A stretch of 64,000 bases of DNA from Haemonchus contortus (lineage: Eukaryota; Nematoda; Chromadorea; Rhabditida; Trichostrongylidae), in assembly GCA_000469685.2 (NCBI GenBank), contig LS997566.1, positions 138,501-202,500 on the forward strand. Direction: 5' to 3'. Position 1 is the stretch's first letter, and each line of letters starts with the position of its first letter. The notes under the pieces were generated by a model that was not told where the DNA came from, did not search any database, and was given only the letters and a program-made list of their open reading frames with translations. The position numbers and the translations under genes are program-made. Below, in pieces: positions 43,596-53,413 of this stretch.

Positions 43596-43695
43596 GGGCG
43601 GTCCGACTGTCTCTATATAAAGTGGTCACTTTGTTTGTCTGTTTGTATGCCCCTTTTTGCGTCCCAAAGTCTCGCAGGTACATCGAAGTTATGAA
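43596..43695 (-). repeat. Part of the GGACCGCCC dispersed repeat
   Basis: The minus strand reads TGGGACGCAAAAAGGGGCAT, ACAAACAGACAAACAAAG, CTTTATATAGAGACAGTCGG and ACCGCCC. It is the left half of the repeat split by the RTE-type insertion; the other half is at 40430-40459. Confidence 0.65.
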
Positions 43696-43796
43696 ATGGA
43701 AAGTCAAGCGATACTGTTCATACTGGTCCTCTACGAGGTAAGCGGGAGTGGACATGTGGTGCGCGTATTAGCCTGCGTAGCCCAACTGGTGATTAC

Positions 43797-44335
43797 GATA
43801 AAGGTATTGATTTGGAAAACCTGGCTCCATCCAACATTTTCTTCTTATGTGTAAAGCAGTAAATCGGTGGGTAGGCTAATGGAGCGAGTGCTGCGGAATG
43901 TGGTGAGTTCAGAGTGAAGCGAGCACTTACGAGTAGTACGAGTAGCGACACAGTGACTCCGATTGACACTGGCATGGTGTCATGTTCACCTATACAGAAT
44001 TTGGAATTTAGCTACTTTATTCATTGCTCGTTCTGAATTCTCTACCCTTCCAACCCGCAGTGAAAGTCCTTTCTCTAACAAGGCGAATTGAAAGTGGTCG
44101 GCTGACCCGAACTTTCTTTTGAATTTATTCAGCACATGAACATACATATTTGACACCACATATTGAGTTATAGTTTGGAACATAACTCACCAAGGTTCCA
44201 CGGCTCAAGCGGATATAAACTCCGCTGTCGATACATTGATTGTCAGTAGCGAATGAGACTTTTTGGCTGTCTTCCTTATACTAGTGATAGGTAAGATCAC
44301 GTTGTATTGCTGCTGAGTCACAAGCCGCAGTGCGG
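43797..44335 (-). repeat. Inverted PLE terminal unit, left arm
   Basis: Reverse complement of 46015-46561 over about 530 bases with few differences. In minus orientation it carries the TATA-like hairpin, a donor-like CCTTG/GTGAGTTATG, then a segment encoding MPVSIGVTVSLLVLLV followed by GTAAGT. PLE copies flanked by an inverted terminal unit are known. Confidence 0.8.
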
Positions 44336-44499
44336 TATATACGCAAAAGGTTGTTGGTTATGGACGCCACTCATCTCTAATGTTCATTTTAGGATTTCTT
44401 CGGAAAATCCAGAACACTTCTAATGCCTTTCTTGCTGAAATCTCCGTCTCCTGCGCTGATATCGTGCACTTAACTTCAAACTCCATCTCAGCGACTTCA
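44336..44499. other. Junction between inverted arm and PLE body
   Basis: Probably degraded PLE 5' coding sequence; no readable motif. Confidence 0.3.
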
Positions 44500-46010
44500 C
44501 TGTTTACTGTCGTGTGACTGAGAAAGACTCTTCATATAAAGTAGACGTCGCAGGTATCGATGAAAAGTTGGTCAATGGACTCAAAATGGACAGTCCGAAT
44601 GGTCCAGTTTTCTATAGCCTCATGAAGACCCACAAACTCTGTTCAAACGAAGCGCCGTTCACCCGACACATTTCAAATTTGGCCCAAGCCATTGTATGGG
44701 AGAACCAACTGATAGAATCTCGTGGTTTCTCAACTCCTCTCAACCTGCCTAGTACTAAGCATTTTCTTGAACTATCACATGGCTGTAACCTCGATAAGAG
44801 TAACATAAATGAGTCATTCGACGCCGTTCAGCTTTACACCAATGCTCAAAATGTGTAGGCCATTCCCTGAAATGCTAGATAGGCATGCTAATAATATTGA
44901 TACCTTTGGATTCAGTAAAATGCATATAATGACGTTTGTCAAGAAATGTTTGCGTGTAACATCTTCAAATGGGTGGGAAAGTACGTTTCGCAAGTCAGAG
45001 GTCTTGCTATGGAACAACGGCTTGCGCCGGTTTTTGCTGTTTTATGCGCAGAATCGAAGAACCGGTTTTAGAACGAAATCCTTCAATGTACTGTAGATAT
45101 ATCAACGACTGTTTTATCGTAACATCAACACTGTTCGAAAAGACGAGTGTTTTCGTTTCATGAATGGACAGTACAGTACATTAAACTCACCCGAAAGGTT
45201 CCACGTGATGACTAGCTCCCTTATCTCAATACTCAGGCAAAGTTGTTAGTGTCAGGTGGTACTGAAAAACTAGTTCTAAGAATATCTTACTTCACGCTTC
45301 ATTAATTCATCCACAAGCCGTTAAACGTGCAGTCGTCAGCGACATGTTGAGAACAGCAACAAATGTCTGCACGGGTGAAGCTAAAAGACTCGAATCCCAC
45401 CGTTTAGCTTGTGAGAAAACCGCTGCGAATGGTTAAACGGTGTCACAAGGTCGTAGAAAATGTCGCACTAATACGCAGCGTGCTACGCCTCGAAATAAAT
45501 TACCACTATACCTTCTCTTCATCTCGGATAAGGTCAGCAATGATATACAGCGGAGCAGTCTCAGAACTGGGCTGCAAGATGTTGTACAATTAGTGGGTAT
45601 TTCTAATAACAATACGAAGCAGCTACTAGTTTGAAGTAGGTTCTACCCTAAGCAGTGCATAACAAAAGATTGCATGATATGTCCCTACGGAAAAACAGGT
45701 GATTGTCCACTGATATATGATTTATCAGATGTAATGCCGGACATGTGGGTCAACATTTATCGGAGAAACGGGAATACAACTAGCTAAGCCTACGAATAAA
45801 GGAACTCCTAGCCAGTATGAGAGGTGGCAGCCTGATAAAGGCGCTTGGTAAGCATAATGTTGAGGAGTATAACGGCAACAACTTCGAAATTAAATGCACG
45901 ATATTAGCGCAGGAGACGGAGGTTTTAGCGAGAAGGGCAATAGAGGCGTTCTGGATTTCGCGAGGAATTTCTAATATGAACTGTAGAGATAAATGCCCGT
46001 AACAACGACC
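44500..46010 (+). pseudogene. Penelope-like reverse transcriptase and GIY-YIG nuclease, decayed
   Basis: Pieces in order over several frames: GPVFYSLMKTHK and SFDAVQLYTNA (44514-44858; the PLE LPKTHK and SLDVTSLYTN blocks), VSQVRGLAMEQRLAPVFAV (about 44980), RNPSMYCRYINDCFIVTS (45075-45130; catalytic RYVDD-type block with N in place of one D), a HPQAVKRAVVSDMLRTATNV-type linker (about 45310), a GSTFIGETGIQLAKP GIY-YIG remnant (about 45745), and the C-terminal NNFEIKCTILAQETEVLARR, then AIEAFWISRG (to 46002). Many stops. It belongs to a different PLE lineage from the one at 10-11.6 kb. Confidence 0.8.
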
Positions 46011-46014
46011 TTTC

Positions 46015-46561
46015 GCCGTATACATCGCACTGCGGCTTGTGGCTACGTAGCATTATAACGTGATCTTACCTATCACTAGTATAAGGAAGACAGCCAATAA
46101 GTTTCATTCGCTACTGACAGTCAATTTGTCGACAGCGGATTATATATCCGCCTGAGCCGTGGAGCCTTGGTGAGTTATGTTCCAAACTAGAACTCAATAT
46201 GTGGTGTCAAATATTTTCATGTGCTAAATAAATTCAAAAGAAAGTTCGGGTCAGCCGACCACTTTCAATTCGCCTTGTTAGAGAAAGGACTTTCACTGCG
46301 GGTTGGAAGGGTAGAGAATTCAGAACGAGCAATGAATAAAGTAGCTAAATTCCAAATTCTGTATAGGTGAACATGACACCATGCCAGTGTCAATCGGAGT
46401 CAAGGTGTCGCTACTCGTACTACTCGTAAGTACTCGCTTCACTCCAAACTCACTACATTCCGCAGCACTCGCTCCATTAGCCTACCCACCAATTTACGGC
46501 TTTACATATAAGAAAAAAATGTTGGATGGAGCCAGGTTTTCCAAATCAATACCTTTATCAT
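46015..46561 (+). repeat. PLE terminal unit, right arm
   Basis: Contains ACTGCGGCTTGTGGCTACG, the AGCGGAT..ATCCGC hairpin (46134-46152), CCTTG/GTGAGTTATG and then unrelated sequence including ATG 46381. That opens MPVSIGVKVSLLVLLV, followed by GTAAGTACTCG, and looks like a secretion-signal exon. The same arrangement is in the left arm. Confidence 0.75.
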
Positions 46562-46571
46562 AATCATTTGC

Positions 46572-46915
46572 GTATATACAACACTGCGGCTTGCGACTCA
46601 GTAGCATTATAATGTGATCTTACTTATCACAAGTATAAGGAAAACAGCCAATCAGTCTCATTCGCTACTGACAGCCGCTTGTGAAGTTAGCGGATTTTAT
46701 ATCCGCTTGAGCGGTGGAACCTCAGTGAATTATGATTCAAATTATGGGTTTTGAATTCGCCGTAACAATCGCCAGAAGGTAATGCCCTTTGAATACTGTG
46801 CGAATAGCATCGAATTGCTTTAAGACTCTGAAGAAGATGAGAACGTCGAAACGTTTGACCGTTGATTAATAAACTGTTCCATCTAACAACCTCGCAAGGC
46901 ATAAGAATATTCTAG
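46572..46915 (+). repeat. Second, more complete PLE terminal unit
   Basis: Direct repeat of the first 170 bases of the right arm (ACTGCGGCTTGCGACTCAG, TATCACAAGTATAAGG, TAGCGGATTTTATATCCGCT), then intron-like 46735-46824, ribozyme motif and AATAAA (46868-46873). It shows what the right arm lost when foreign sequence replaced its end. Confidence 0.7.
46823..46860 (+). ncRNA. Hammerhead-like motif, third copy
   Basis: CTGAAGA (46828-46834), extra A, stem II GATG (46836-46839) with CGTC (46844-46847) around AGAA (one U-G pair), then GAAACGTT (46848-46855). The core is intact, but stem I (AGACT with TGACC) no longer pairs well. Confidence 0.55.
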
Positions 46916-47291
46916 TCTCACTAAAACATTGAAAACTAGTCCTTGTTGAATCAATTCCAGCTAGTTAATGAACGGCAATTTATTAATCAAGTTGATATTT
47001 AGTAAAATCCGTGTTCGTCCAGCTGGATCTTATCAAATGACTTCGACATTTGGTAATAGCAGTGTCGTTATGCTGCTACTACTTTAACGAATAGTAGTCA
47101 TGAATAGTTGTCACTGTAAGCTATCCTTTCAAAAACATGACCTAAATTTGAAGAGGTTGAAAAACTATTCAGCCCTAGAAAGACTGTTTGACACTGAGCT
47201 ATTCTCAGGGGATCCCCGGATCGCAAAGTATCCCATCTTTTTTTCGTCTGAGGTTTTTCATGAATCTTCAGTATGTTGGCTTTGTTTGCAG

Positions 47292-47367
47292 AACTCCGAA
47301 GAATTGCAACCAACAGAGTCCAGAAATGATTTGAGCCGCGGAAAGACTAGTTCCGAAGCCAAAAAAG
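47292..47367 (+). CDS. Exon A of a host gene (47.3-52.3 kb)
   Basis: GGCTTTGTTTGCAG precedes NSEELQPTESRNDLSRGKTS, SEAKK, and the donor is AAAAAAG/GTGAGTGAC. 76 bases, phase 0 in, phase 1 out. The next exon starts with the two bases needed to finish the codon. Hydrophilic sequence, no family recognised. Confidence 0.5.
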
Positions 47368-48127
47368 GTGAGTGACAGATAAATGAGAACGGTTGACATC
47401 GACGTAGACGGTGTTTTTTCTTCAGAAATTTTGATGTGACAGTTGTGGGACGTTCTCTCCAAGACCCCTACAACATACATATCTCATCCAGAAAGGGGAT
47501 CCAGGCTTGAATAAATGAAGATGATAATGACAGTAACGGGTAACCCAAACTGATTAAAACCGACTCACTGTAAGCTAATGGAAAACGTTTTAGAAGAAAC
47601 TTGCAGAAAGCACGGTAAAACTATGCATCAGTATGCAAATTTTTTTAATTCGAATCAAATTGCATGCTCTTAGAGAGATTGAGACCCTCTAGCGGAGCTG
47701 ACTCAGAAAATTCGCTGTACCACTGTACAGGCTTGCAGTATAAAAGGACGAGAGAAAGATTCCAACTAAAAAACTTAATTAATCGTATAAGTAATCTCCG
47801 TTTGCAGCACACCTGCATCCATGCATTCCTGCTTCCTTCCAGTCAATATGTACATGGGATTTCGGAAGAAATTTATTCCCCTACAATCAACCTAGTTTTC
47901 TAGTCGGTCCATTCTACCAATTAGGGAGAGGCATGGCATAATTTTGAGAAGTTTTTCACTCTATGAAGGCCAGGATAGCCAGTATTCACAAAAATCATAC
48001 AGCAACTGTTCGCAATAAATTACTTCCATGAAATTGCGCTAAATTGCAGCAGAAAGATTATGTATTATATCTCACAAGATATGGTGGTGTTCTGATATTG
48101 ATGACAATTTTGTTGTTTACATGTCAG

Positions 48128-48213
48128 TGCCTACAGACGCAGAGGACTTCTCAAAAAATGGGCGAGAAAGCGAACAAACAGTGAGCCCTGTCTTCGTGAA
48201 GAATTTGAACCAG
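48128..48213 (+). CDS. Exon B of the host gene
   Basis: Acceptor TTTACATGTCAG, then TG completes the codon split after exon A; it reads PTDAEDFSKNGRESEQTVSP, VFVKNLNQ and ends at CCAG/GTGAGAGC in phase 0. 86 bases. Acidic-polar, unrecognised. Confidence 0.5.
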
Positions 48214-48405
48214 GTGAGAGCAGCGTTTTGCTAACTTACACTAATGATATGGACAAGTAACGAGAATGGTAGCGTCTTCAATAGACAAGATATCGCGCTC
48301 AATACCACGTTTACCCGACGTCTTGCAATACCTCCTTCCTTGCTTGGGGAGGGAGAAAATTTCGCTTCATTTTAACTGTGTTGGATTACAATAATTAGAA
48401 AAGAA

Positions 48406-48441
<36 letters not shown>
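48406..48441. repeat. G36 homopolymer
   Basis: Thirty-six consecutive G, then AGGGGGAGG, within the intron between exons B and C. A strong G-quadruplex former. Its exact length is unlikely to be reliable. Confidence 0.9.
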
Positions 48442-48442
<1 letters not shown>

Positions 48443-48654
48443 GGGGGAGGATAGGCAACTGGGCCGCTTAAAAAAAGAAGGGCAGTAGCCGGTCAACCTA
48501 TAGGCACCTGTGGAGTCAGGGGGCTGAGTGGGGGGAGAAGATTTCCAGCAGCAACTGGTAAGGTGAAAATTGAGTAAGAAATAGGTAGATTAAACGCTTG
48601 TATACAGACTGATCACAGCAGCTAAACTAAGAGGATAAAGAAAAATGCCTCGGC

Positions 48655-48935
48655 ATGTTGATCAATCCCGTCAGAAGGATGCCCCCACGCATTCGACCTC
48701 CATTCAGAATAGCAGTGAGTAATGATTGCGTGTGTGGCATATACAATGACTTCCGGTGGTCAGCCAATGTGCAACTCAGTGCTTTTATCTTCCCAGACGG
48801 ATCTGGTACCAATCAATCGGAATCGGAAGGGATGGGAAGCTTAGTTGACCCAAGCGGATCCGATGATCAGGGAAACCCGTGACCGTGCATGTGAGATAGT
48901 GCGTCACTTGCCACTGCACTACCTCCGCCCAGTAG
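48655..48935 (-). repeat. tRNA-headed SINE in an intron
   Basis: The minus strand shows GGTAGTGCAGTGGCAAGTG, the body landmarks TTGGTACCAGATCCGTCTGG and CAATCATTACTCACTGCTAT, and GGCATCCTTCTGACGGGATT. The B box is damaged. Confidence 0.8.
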
Positions 48936-49517
48936 TCCAAGCGTAACATGGAAACAAACATGGAATGAAGAAAAAATCAAGGAGAGGGATCCAATCCAGG
49001 TAGTGGAGAGTGTTAAAGCTATCAGTACAATAATACGGAAAAAGAGCCTTGAAGGTTACAAGTTTTACAAAAGGTCACGTACTATTATGAGAGACCAAAC
49101 TATCAAAGAATGCTGCAAGAAGTTCATGCTGACATTAAATCCCGATGGGCATTTTGAGCAAAATACAAATATAACCAAATGTGCTCAAAATATGCTCTCG
49201 AAGCCGTCTCGAAAGGGTGTTACGGCGCACGCAAGTTCGAAATAAGCTTTGTAACTATAAAGCCTGAAAGTAAGTTGGCTCAATATACTACATTCTGAGG
49301 GCGTGTGAAATTGTAAACGACGTCCCTGTCCTTCTTTCTTGATTGAGGTTTCTGACCTATCTAATTACTGATGTTTTTACTATTTTCCAACCCACAATTG
49401 TGGAGAGACAATCCATCCTGCAAAGAAATACTGCCTTCTAGGAATTCCAGATTTACATTTTGAAATTGTGGCAAGGTAGGAGATTCGCGGAGCTTCCACA
49501 CATTACCCGAGCAACGA

Positions 49518-49977
49518 TCAGAAGTCGATGTGACTCGAAATGTCAGCCATATTCCTACTTAATGTTCTTCTTTTTTCGATGCCCATATCTTTGATGCTGC
49601 ACTTTATGGAACTCCCTACAACACCTGCAGGACTTTCGACGACATTATCAATAGTCATGCAGGCGTTTTCCGCTAAAATGAATGCTTCCAATTCGGTGAC
49701 ATTTCTTCCGGGAATCGCACCTTTCCTTAACCTCCCAGTCAAAATCGAACTGCGCTCTTCAACAGGCTCAAATTCGACGGAAGGGACCTCTACTGAAATT
49801 TTTCTAAAGCATGGCAAAAGCTATCGTCAGAGGCGTCCAAAGCACGTCATCATTTATTTCCTGGCAACGCTCACGCAGATGTTGCAAGACCGAGTTTCCA
49901 AAGAATCTGTGATTTACGGGATTGAGATAAATGACTTCTCCCGGCTTATTCTACAATCTTCAGCTCTGACTCTCTGA
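49518..49977. other. Overlapping protein-like frames on both strands
   Basis: Plus strand 49540-49977 starts MSAIFLLNVLLFSMPISLML (signal-like) and runs 145 codons. Minus strand 49518-49817 reads FRKISVEVPSVEFEPVEERS and RKGAIPGRNVTELEAFILAE, with a plausible acceptor (AAAATTTCAG). Both have reasonable codon use. The plus frame cannot be spliced in phase between exons B and C at its best acceptor. At most one is real; undecided. Confidence 0.3.
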
Positions 49978-50372
49978 CATGATAACCTGGCTTAAGCCTT
50001 GTCTCCTTGAACCCTTTGAACCTGACCACTTCTTGTAGTAAGGTGTCGCTTATCATCATCATTATTACTCATACGAATTGGAGGCTCAATCTACAATAGA
50101 AGAATGTGTGGAGATTGGCCTACATTTTGTACCGTAGAACGGAAATTCTCTGCCATTTTTACAGGTCTACATTACGTGACCAGATTACCACTAACTAGTT
50201 ATGACCATAACATCGGATTCTACTGAGGGGAGGAACTCAAGTCTCAGTCTTGAGAAGGAAAATCGAAAAAAACTTGGTTTTCTCTACTTAGTTGCGGCAA
50301 CCGCCGAAAGCACTTTGGAATGGCTTTCCTCAGTTTGACTATATGTAATTAGACTTTGTCGCTATATTGCAG

Positions 50373-50495
50373 GCTCTGGTGAAATTCCTACGGGACGTGT
50401 CAGCAATTGTGAAAGAGTTGCCTCAGGATGCCGAGCAAATTCAGAAGTCGGACATCGAGAAGATAATCGCTAATTCACTCATTGCTGCGGTACCG
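50373..50495 (+). CDS. Exon C of the host gene
   Basis: Acceptor CTATATTGCAG; reads ALVKFLRDVSAIVKELPQDA, EQIQKSDIEKIIANSLIAAV, P. The donor chosen is CCG/GTGAATG, phase 0 in and out, matching exon D. An amphipathic helical segment. Unspliced, the frame stops at 50546. Confidence 0.5.
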
Positions 50496-50725
50496 GTGAA
50501 TGTTATGAATGCTGTGAACTATCTTCGTATCTCTTTAACGTCCTAGCCAATTAAATGGTAATGGACCGATGCAGGGCTGGGTAAAGTTGATAAAGGATAG
50601 GGGCATTTGCGATGCTGGAATGCTCCGCTTTTACATTACATCAATCCGCCACGTTAAGCTCTTTCTCACTTATGAGTAGGCATCCCTGATGTGCACTAGA
50701 ATTTATAACTGCGATTTTTTTTCAG

Positions 50726-52339
50726 GAACAATCCACTTCTACTCTCAATTCATCCACAACATCTCCCAGAAGTCGGCCTGTTCAGCCTCCATCATCGCCC
50801 TTTTACAGGACCCAGCACCTCGTTCCTTCAGCTCATTCATTCGACCGAGAACACTCTGCCTTATCCAGTAGAAATTACTTCACGAAAAAATCGCGAGAGA
50901 ATGAAGCTGAGAGTGGCGTTCTTCAAAGTTTAAAGGGAATGAACTTTCGCTCGAAAGGACTCTCCCTCCCTAATCAAAACTCAGCGTCTGAAATCAAGCA
51001 AGGATCTGAGAGGAAATTCGCAAGTAAGGGTAGAGAAGAGGGGAAGCAGATGAGGACGTTGTACAGCCAAGATACATCACCATCCCGCTATATTTCCAGA
51101 AAGAAGCCATTAGTTTCGACAAACCCGTTCCACCGAAAAATCCGTTTGAATGAGATAGGCAACAGACCTTTTGGAAGAACTCAGATCCAAGTGGAACCTA
51201 CATATTTCAAGGAGAAAAGGCTTGGAGAAGGAATGACCTCTAAGTCAGTAATTAGAAAAACTGACAAGCAATCTTACCTGAGGGAGAAGTCCCAAGTCAA
51301 AGTTCACCTCGCCCATAGTTCGCAAAAGCGTTACGGAGGAACTCGATGGCGGACTCCCGCTAGGGGGGACTTTCGGGGGGCTCCGGCTGTAAGCCCAAAC
51401 GCACAACAATTTCAAGCCAAAAATCTTTACACCAGGCGAAAAGAGTTTATCATACAGGATCGCAGAGCCAGTGACTTCAGTGAGACAGTGTCTCAGCCGC
51501 AGCAAAGACAGACTCGCACTGGTAGAACATTTAGGAACAGACCATTGCCAGTCACGAGCGCGAGCGGAACTGGAAGATCAGAGCGAAGTAGGACCAGTGC
51601 TTCTGCAAAACCCCGGCAACCTGTAACTACTTCTGTCCTACCACCGTTTTCACGTCCAAGACTAGGACGCCCAAGTCGCAATAACCTACAGGGAGCTACT
51701 TTCAAACAGAACACCAACCAAGTGAGGCTAGCTCGAGTCAAACAGTCGCAGAGGACTACTATTTATTCACCTTTCACTACAAGTCGGCCAAATTTCTCCA
51801 CTATCCAGTCTCCAAGACCTAACCTTGCTTTACAACACTTAACTTCCAGGTCAATGGAAAACTTACCGACGCAATCTCCGCTAGGCGACTCCGCAGTGTG
51901 GGAGAAACATAATGATACAACTTCCCAAGAAACGGCTTTGAACAATATGCTTTTCGAGGTATTTTCTAGAATGGGAGTACAATCATTCTTGATGAAGACG
52001 GGTGAGGGAAGTCTCCATGGTGTCGCCAATCCCACTCTTACTCACTTTATACCGGATGAAGCTTCTGACAGCACCATTACCAACAGATTACCCTTGCAGG
52101 CCCCTTTTTCTTTTACAAAAGGTCGGCACGATATTGAAGAAGAGGATTTGAAAGTTGCCGTAAGCGGAGCTCAGCGAAATACCAACGGTGCTATTCGGAG
52201 TCAGCGACCGCCTTTCGCCGGCCAACGACTTGCTGTACGGAATCCGATATTCTTCCGAAATGGTGGCAACGGTAAAGGGGAGCAAACCAACGGAATGACG
52301 AGCAAACAAATGAGGATAGCGGCTATGGCGAAAACTTAA
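50726..52339 (+). CDS. Exon D (terminal) of the host gene, Arg/Ser/Gln-rich protein
   Basis: Acceptor TTTTTTTTCAG at 50725 opens EQSTSTLNSSTTSPRSRPVQ and the frame stays open for 537 codons to TAA; the first ATG is only at 50939. Very basic and low in complexity (PQQRQTRTGRTFRNRPLPVT; RSERSRTSASAKPRQ), with one more ordered stretch, TALNNMLFEVFSRMGVQSFL, near residue 400. AATAAA lies at 52532-52537. No domain recognised; a disordered, possibly extracellular-matrix or nucleic-acid-binding protein. The length of uninterrupted frame makes this the best-supported host coding region here. Confidence 0.7.
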   Translation, partial: EQSTSTLNSSTTSPRSRPVQPPSSPFYRTQHLVPSAHSFDREHSALSSRNYFTKKSRENEAESGVLQSLKGMNFRSKGLSLPNQNSASEIKQGSERKFASKGREEGKQMRTLYSQDTSPSRYISRKKPLVSTNPFHRKIRLNEIGNRPFGRTQIQVEPTYFKEKRLGEGMTSKSVIRKTDKQSYLREKSQVKVHLAHSSQKRYGGTRWRTPARGDFRGAPAVSPNAQQFQAKNLYTRRKEFIIQDRRASDFSETVSQPQQRQTRTGRTFRNRPLPVTSASGTGRSERSRTSASAKPRQPVTTSVLPPFSRPRLGRPSRNNLQGATFKQNTNQVRLARVKQSQRTTIYSPFTTSRPNFSTIQSPRPNLALQHLTSRSMENLPTQSPLGDSAVWEKHNDTTSQETALNNMLFEVFSRMGVQSFLMKTGEGSLHGVANPTLTHFIPDEASDSTITNRLPLQAPFSFTKGRHDIEEEDLKVAVSGAQRNTNGAIRSQRPPFAGQRLAVRNPIFFRNGGNGKGEQTNGMTSKQMRIAAMAKT

Positions 52340-53413
52340 GCCGCTGTTTTCTAACAGTTCTGAAAGGCTTTCTATGTCGCTTCTGATCCCGGGTCCTTAC
52401 ATTCCATGTATTTTACAGTGCTTTGCAGAGGAAATCTGAATGCTCCATGGCTACCCCACGGTATCGCCACACACTAGGCGGCTTGCTCATGGATATAATG
52501 AAATGAATAATTGATTTGATTATAAATCCTAAATAAAGTGTGTCTCTTTTCTCAATGAATACAAGCAGCCCACAAGAGATTTTTCAACAAGGAAATATTC
52601 TCAACGGCCTAAGTCCTGTGATAATTTGTGGTGCACTTCATAAAAAGCCATCTTCGTGCATCTTCGTACTCAACCTAAGCTGGTTCGCCGTCGTATTCCG
52701 TCCCACTCACTTTTCCTTAGTCCTTCCATGAACAACTTCCCGTTCAAGTGCTTCTCGAATGGCTGCTGAAGTTTGGGGCCGTGTCGTGGACAAAAAATTA
52801 TTAACTAGGTTCCATAACGTCTAGACGCCGAGAAAAAATGGGCAAAAGTGAGGGCTGGGTCCACAATTGAAATAAAGGAAACTTACCGGCAGTGGGTGGA
52901 GGGTTCTCACAGATATTCATAGCTCGATTTAAAGAAGACGTTGAGGCCAGAAAAAAAAAACAAAATGAGTGAGTAAAGCTTTCTGCGTGCTGGGCATACG
53001 TAAGCACAGCGAAGTCCCGGCCACGATAGACGGTATGTGCGTTGAGATGGAAGCTACTTTTCAAAAATGAATGTAGCTTCTTTTGAAAATGTTCTAAAAT
53101 GCGGGAAAAAAGTGGTCAGAGGTAATGAAACTAATGTGGTCAAATCATCGAAGTCAAAAACTCTCTACAATGCGGGGAAAACAGTTAGGAACAGGAAAAA
53201 GAAGGGTGGTCAAGTTTTTTTATAGTGGGAAGGGTCTGCGCTGAGATGTACGGAGCTACTATATGATCATCAACTAATAATTCAGTTCAAATGGAATATA
53301 TAGAGCGTGATGATCTCAGCAGTTCAGCATTCAAATCTGGAGAAAACTGTCTCTTTCTAATAATCCAACACTCCGTTGGATGACTCCATCGTAGATAAGC
53401 GGTCGTCGACATA
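52340..53413. other. 3' untranslated region and spacer
   Basis: Holds the poly(A) signal at 52532-52537. The remainder shows no gene. Confidence 0.5.
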
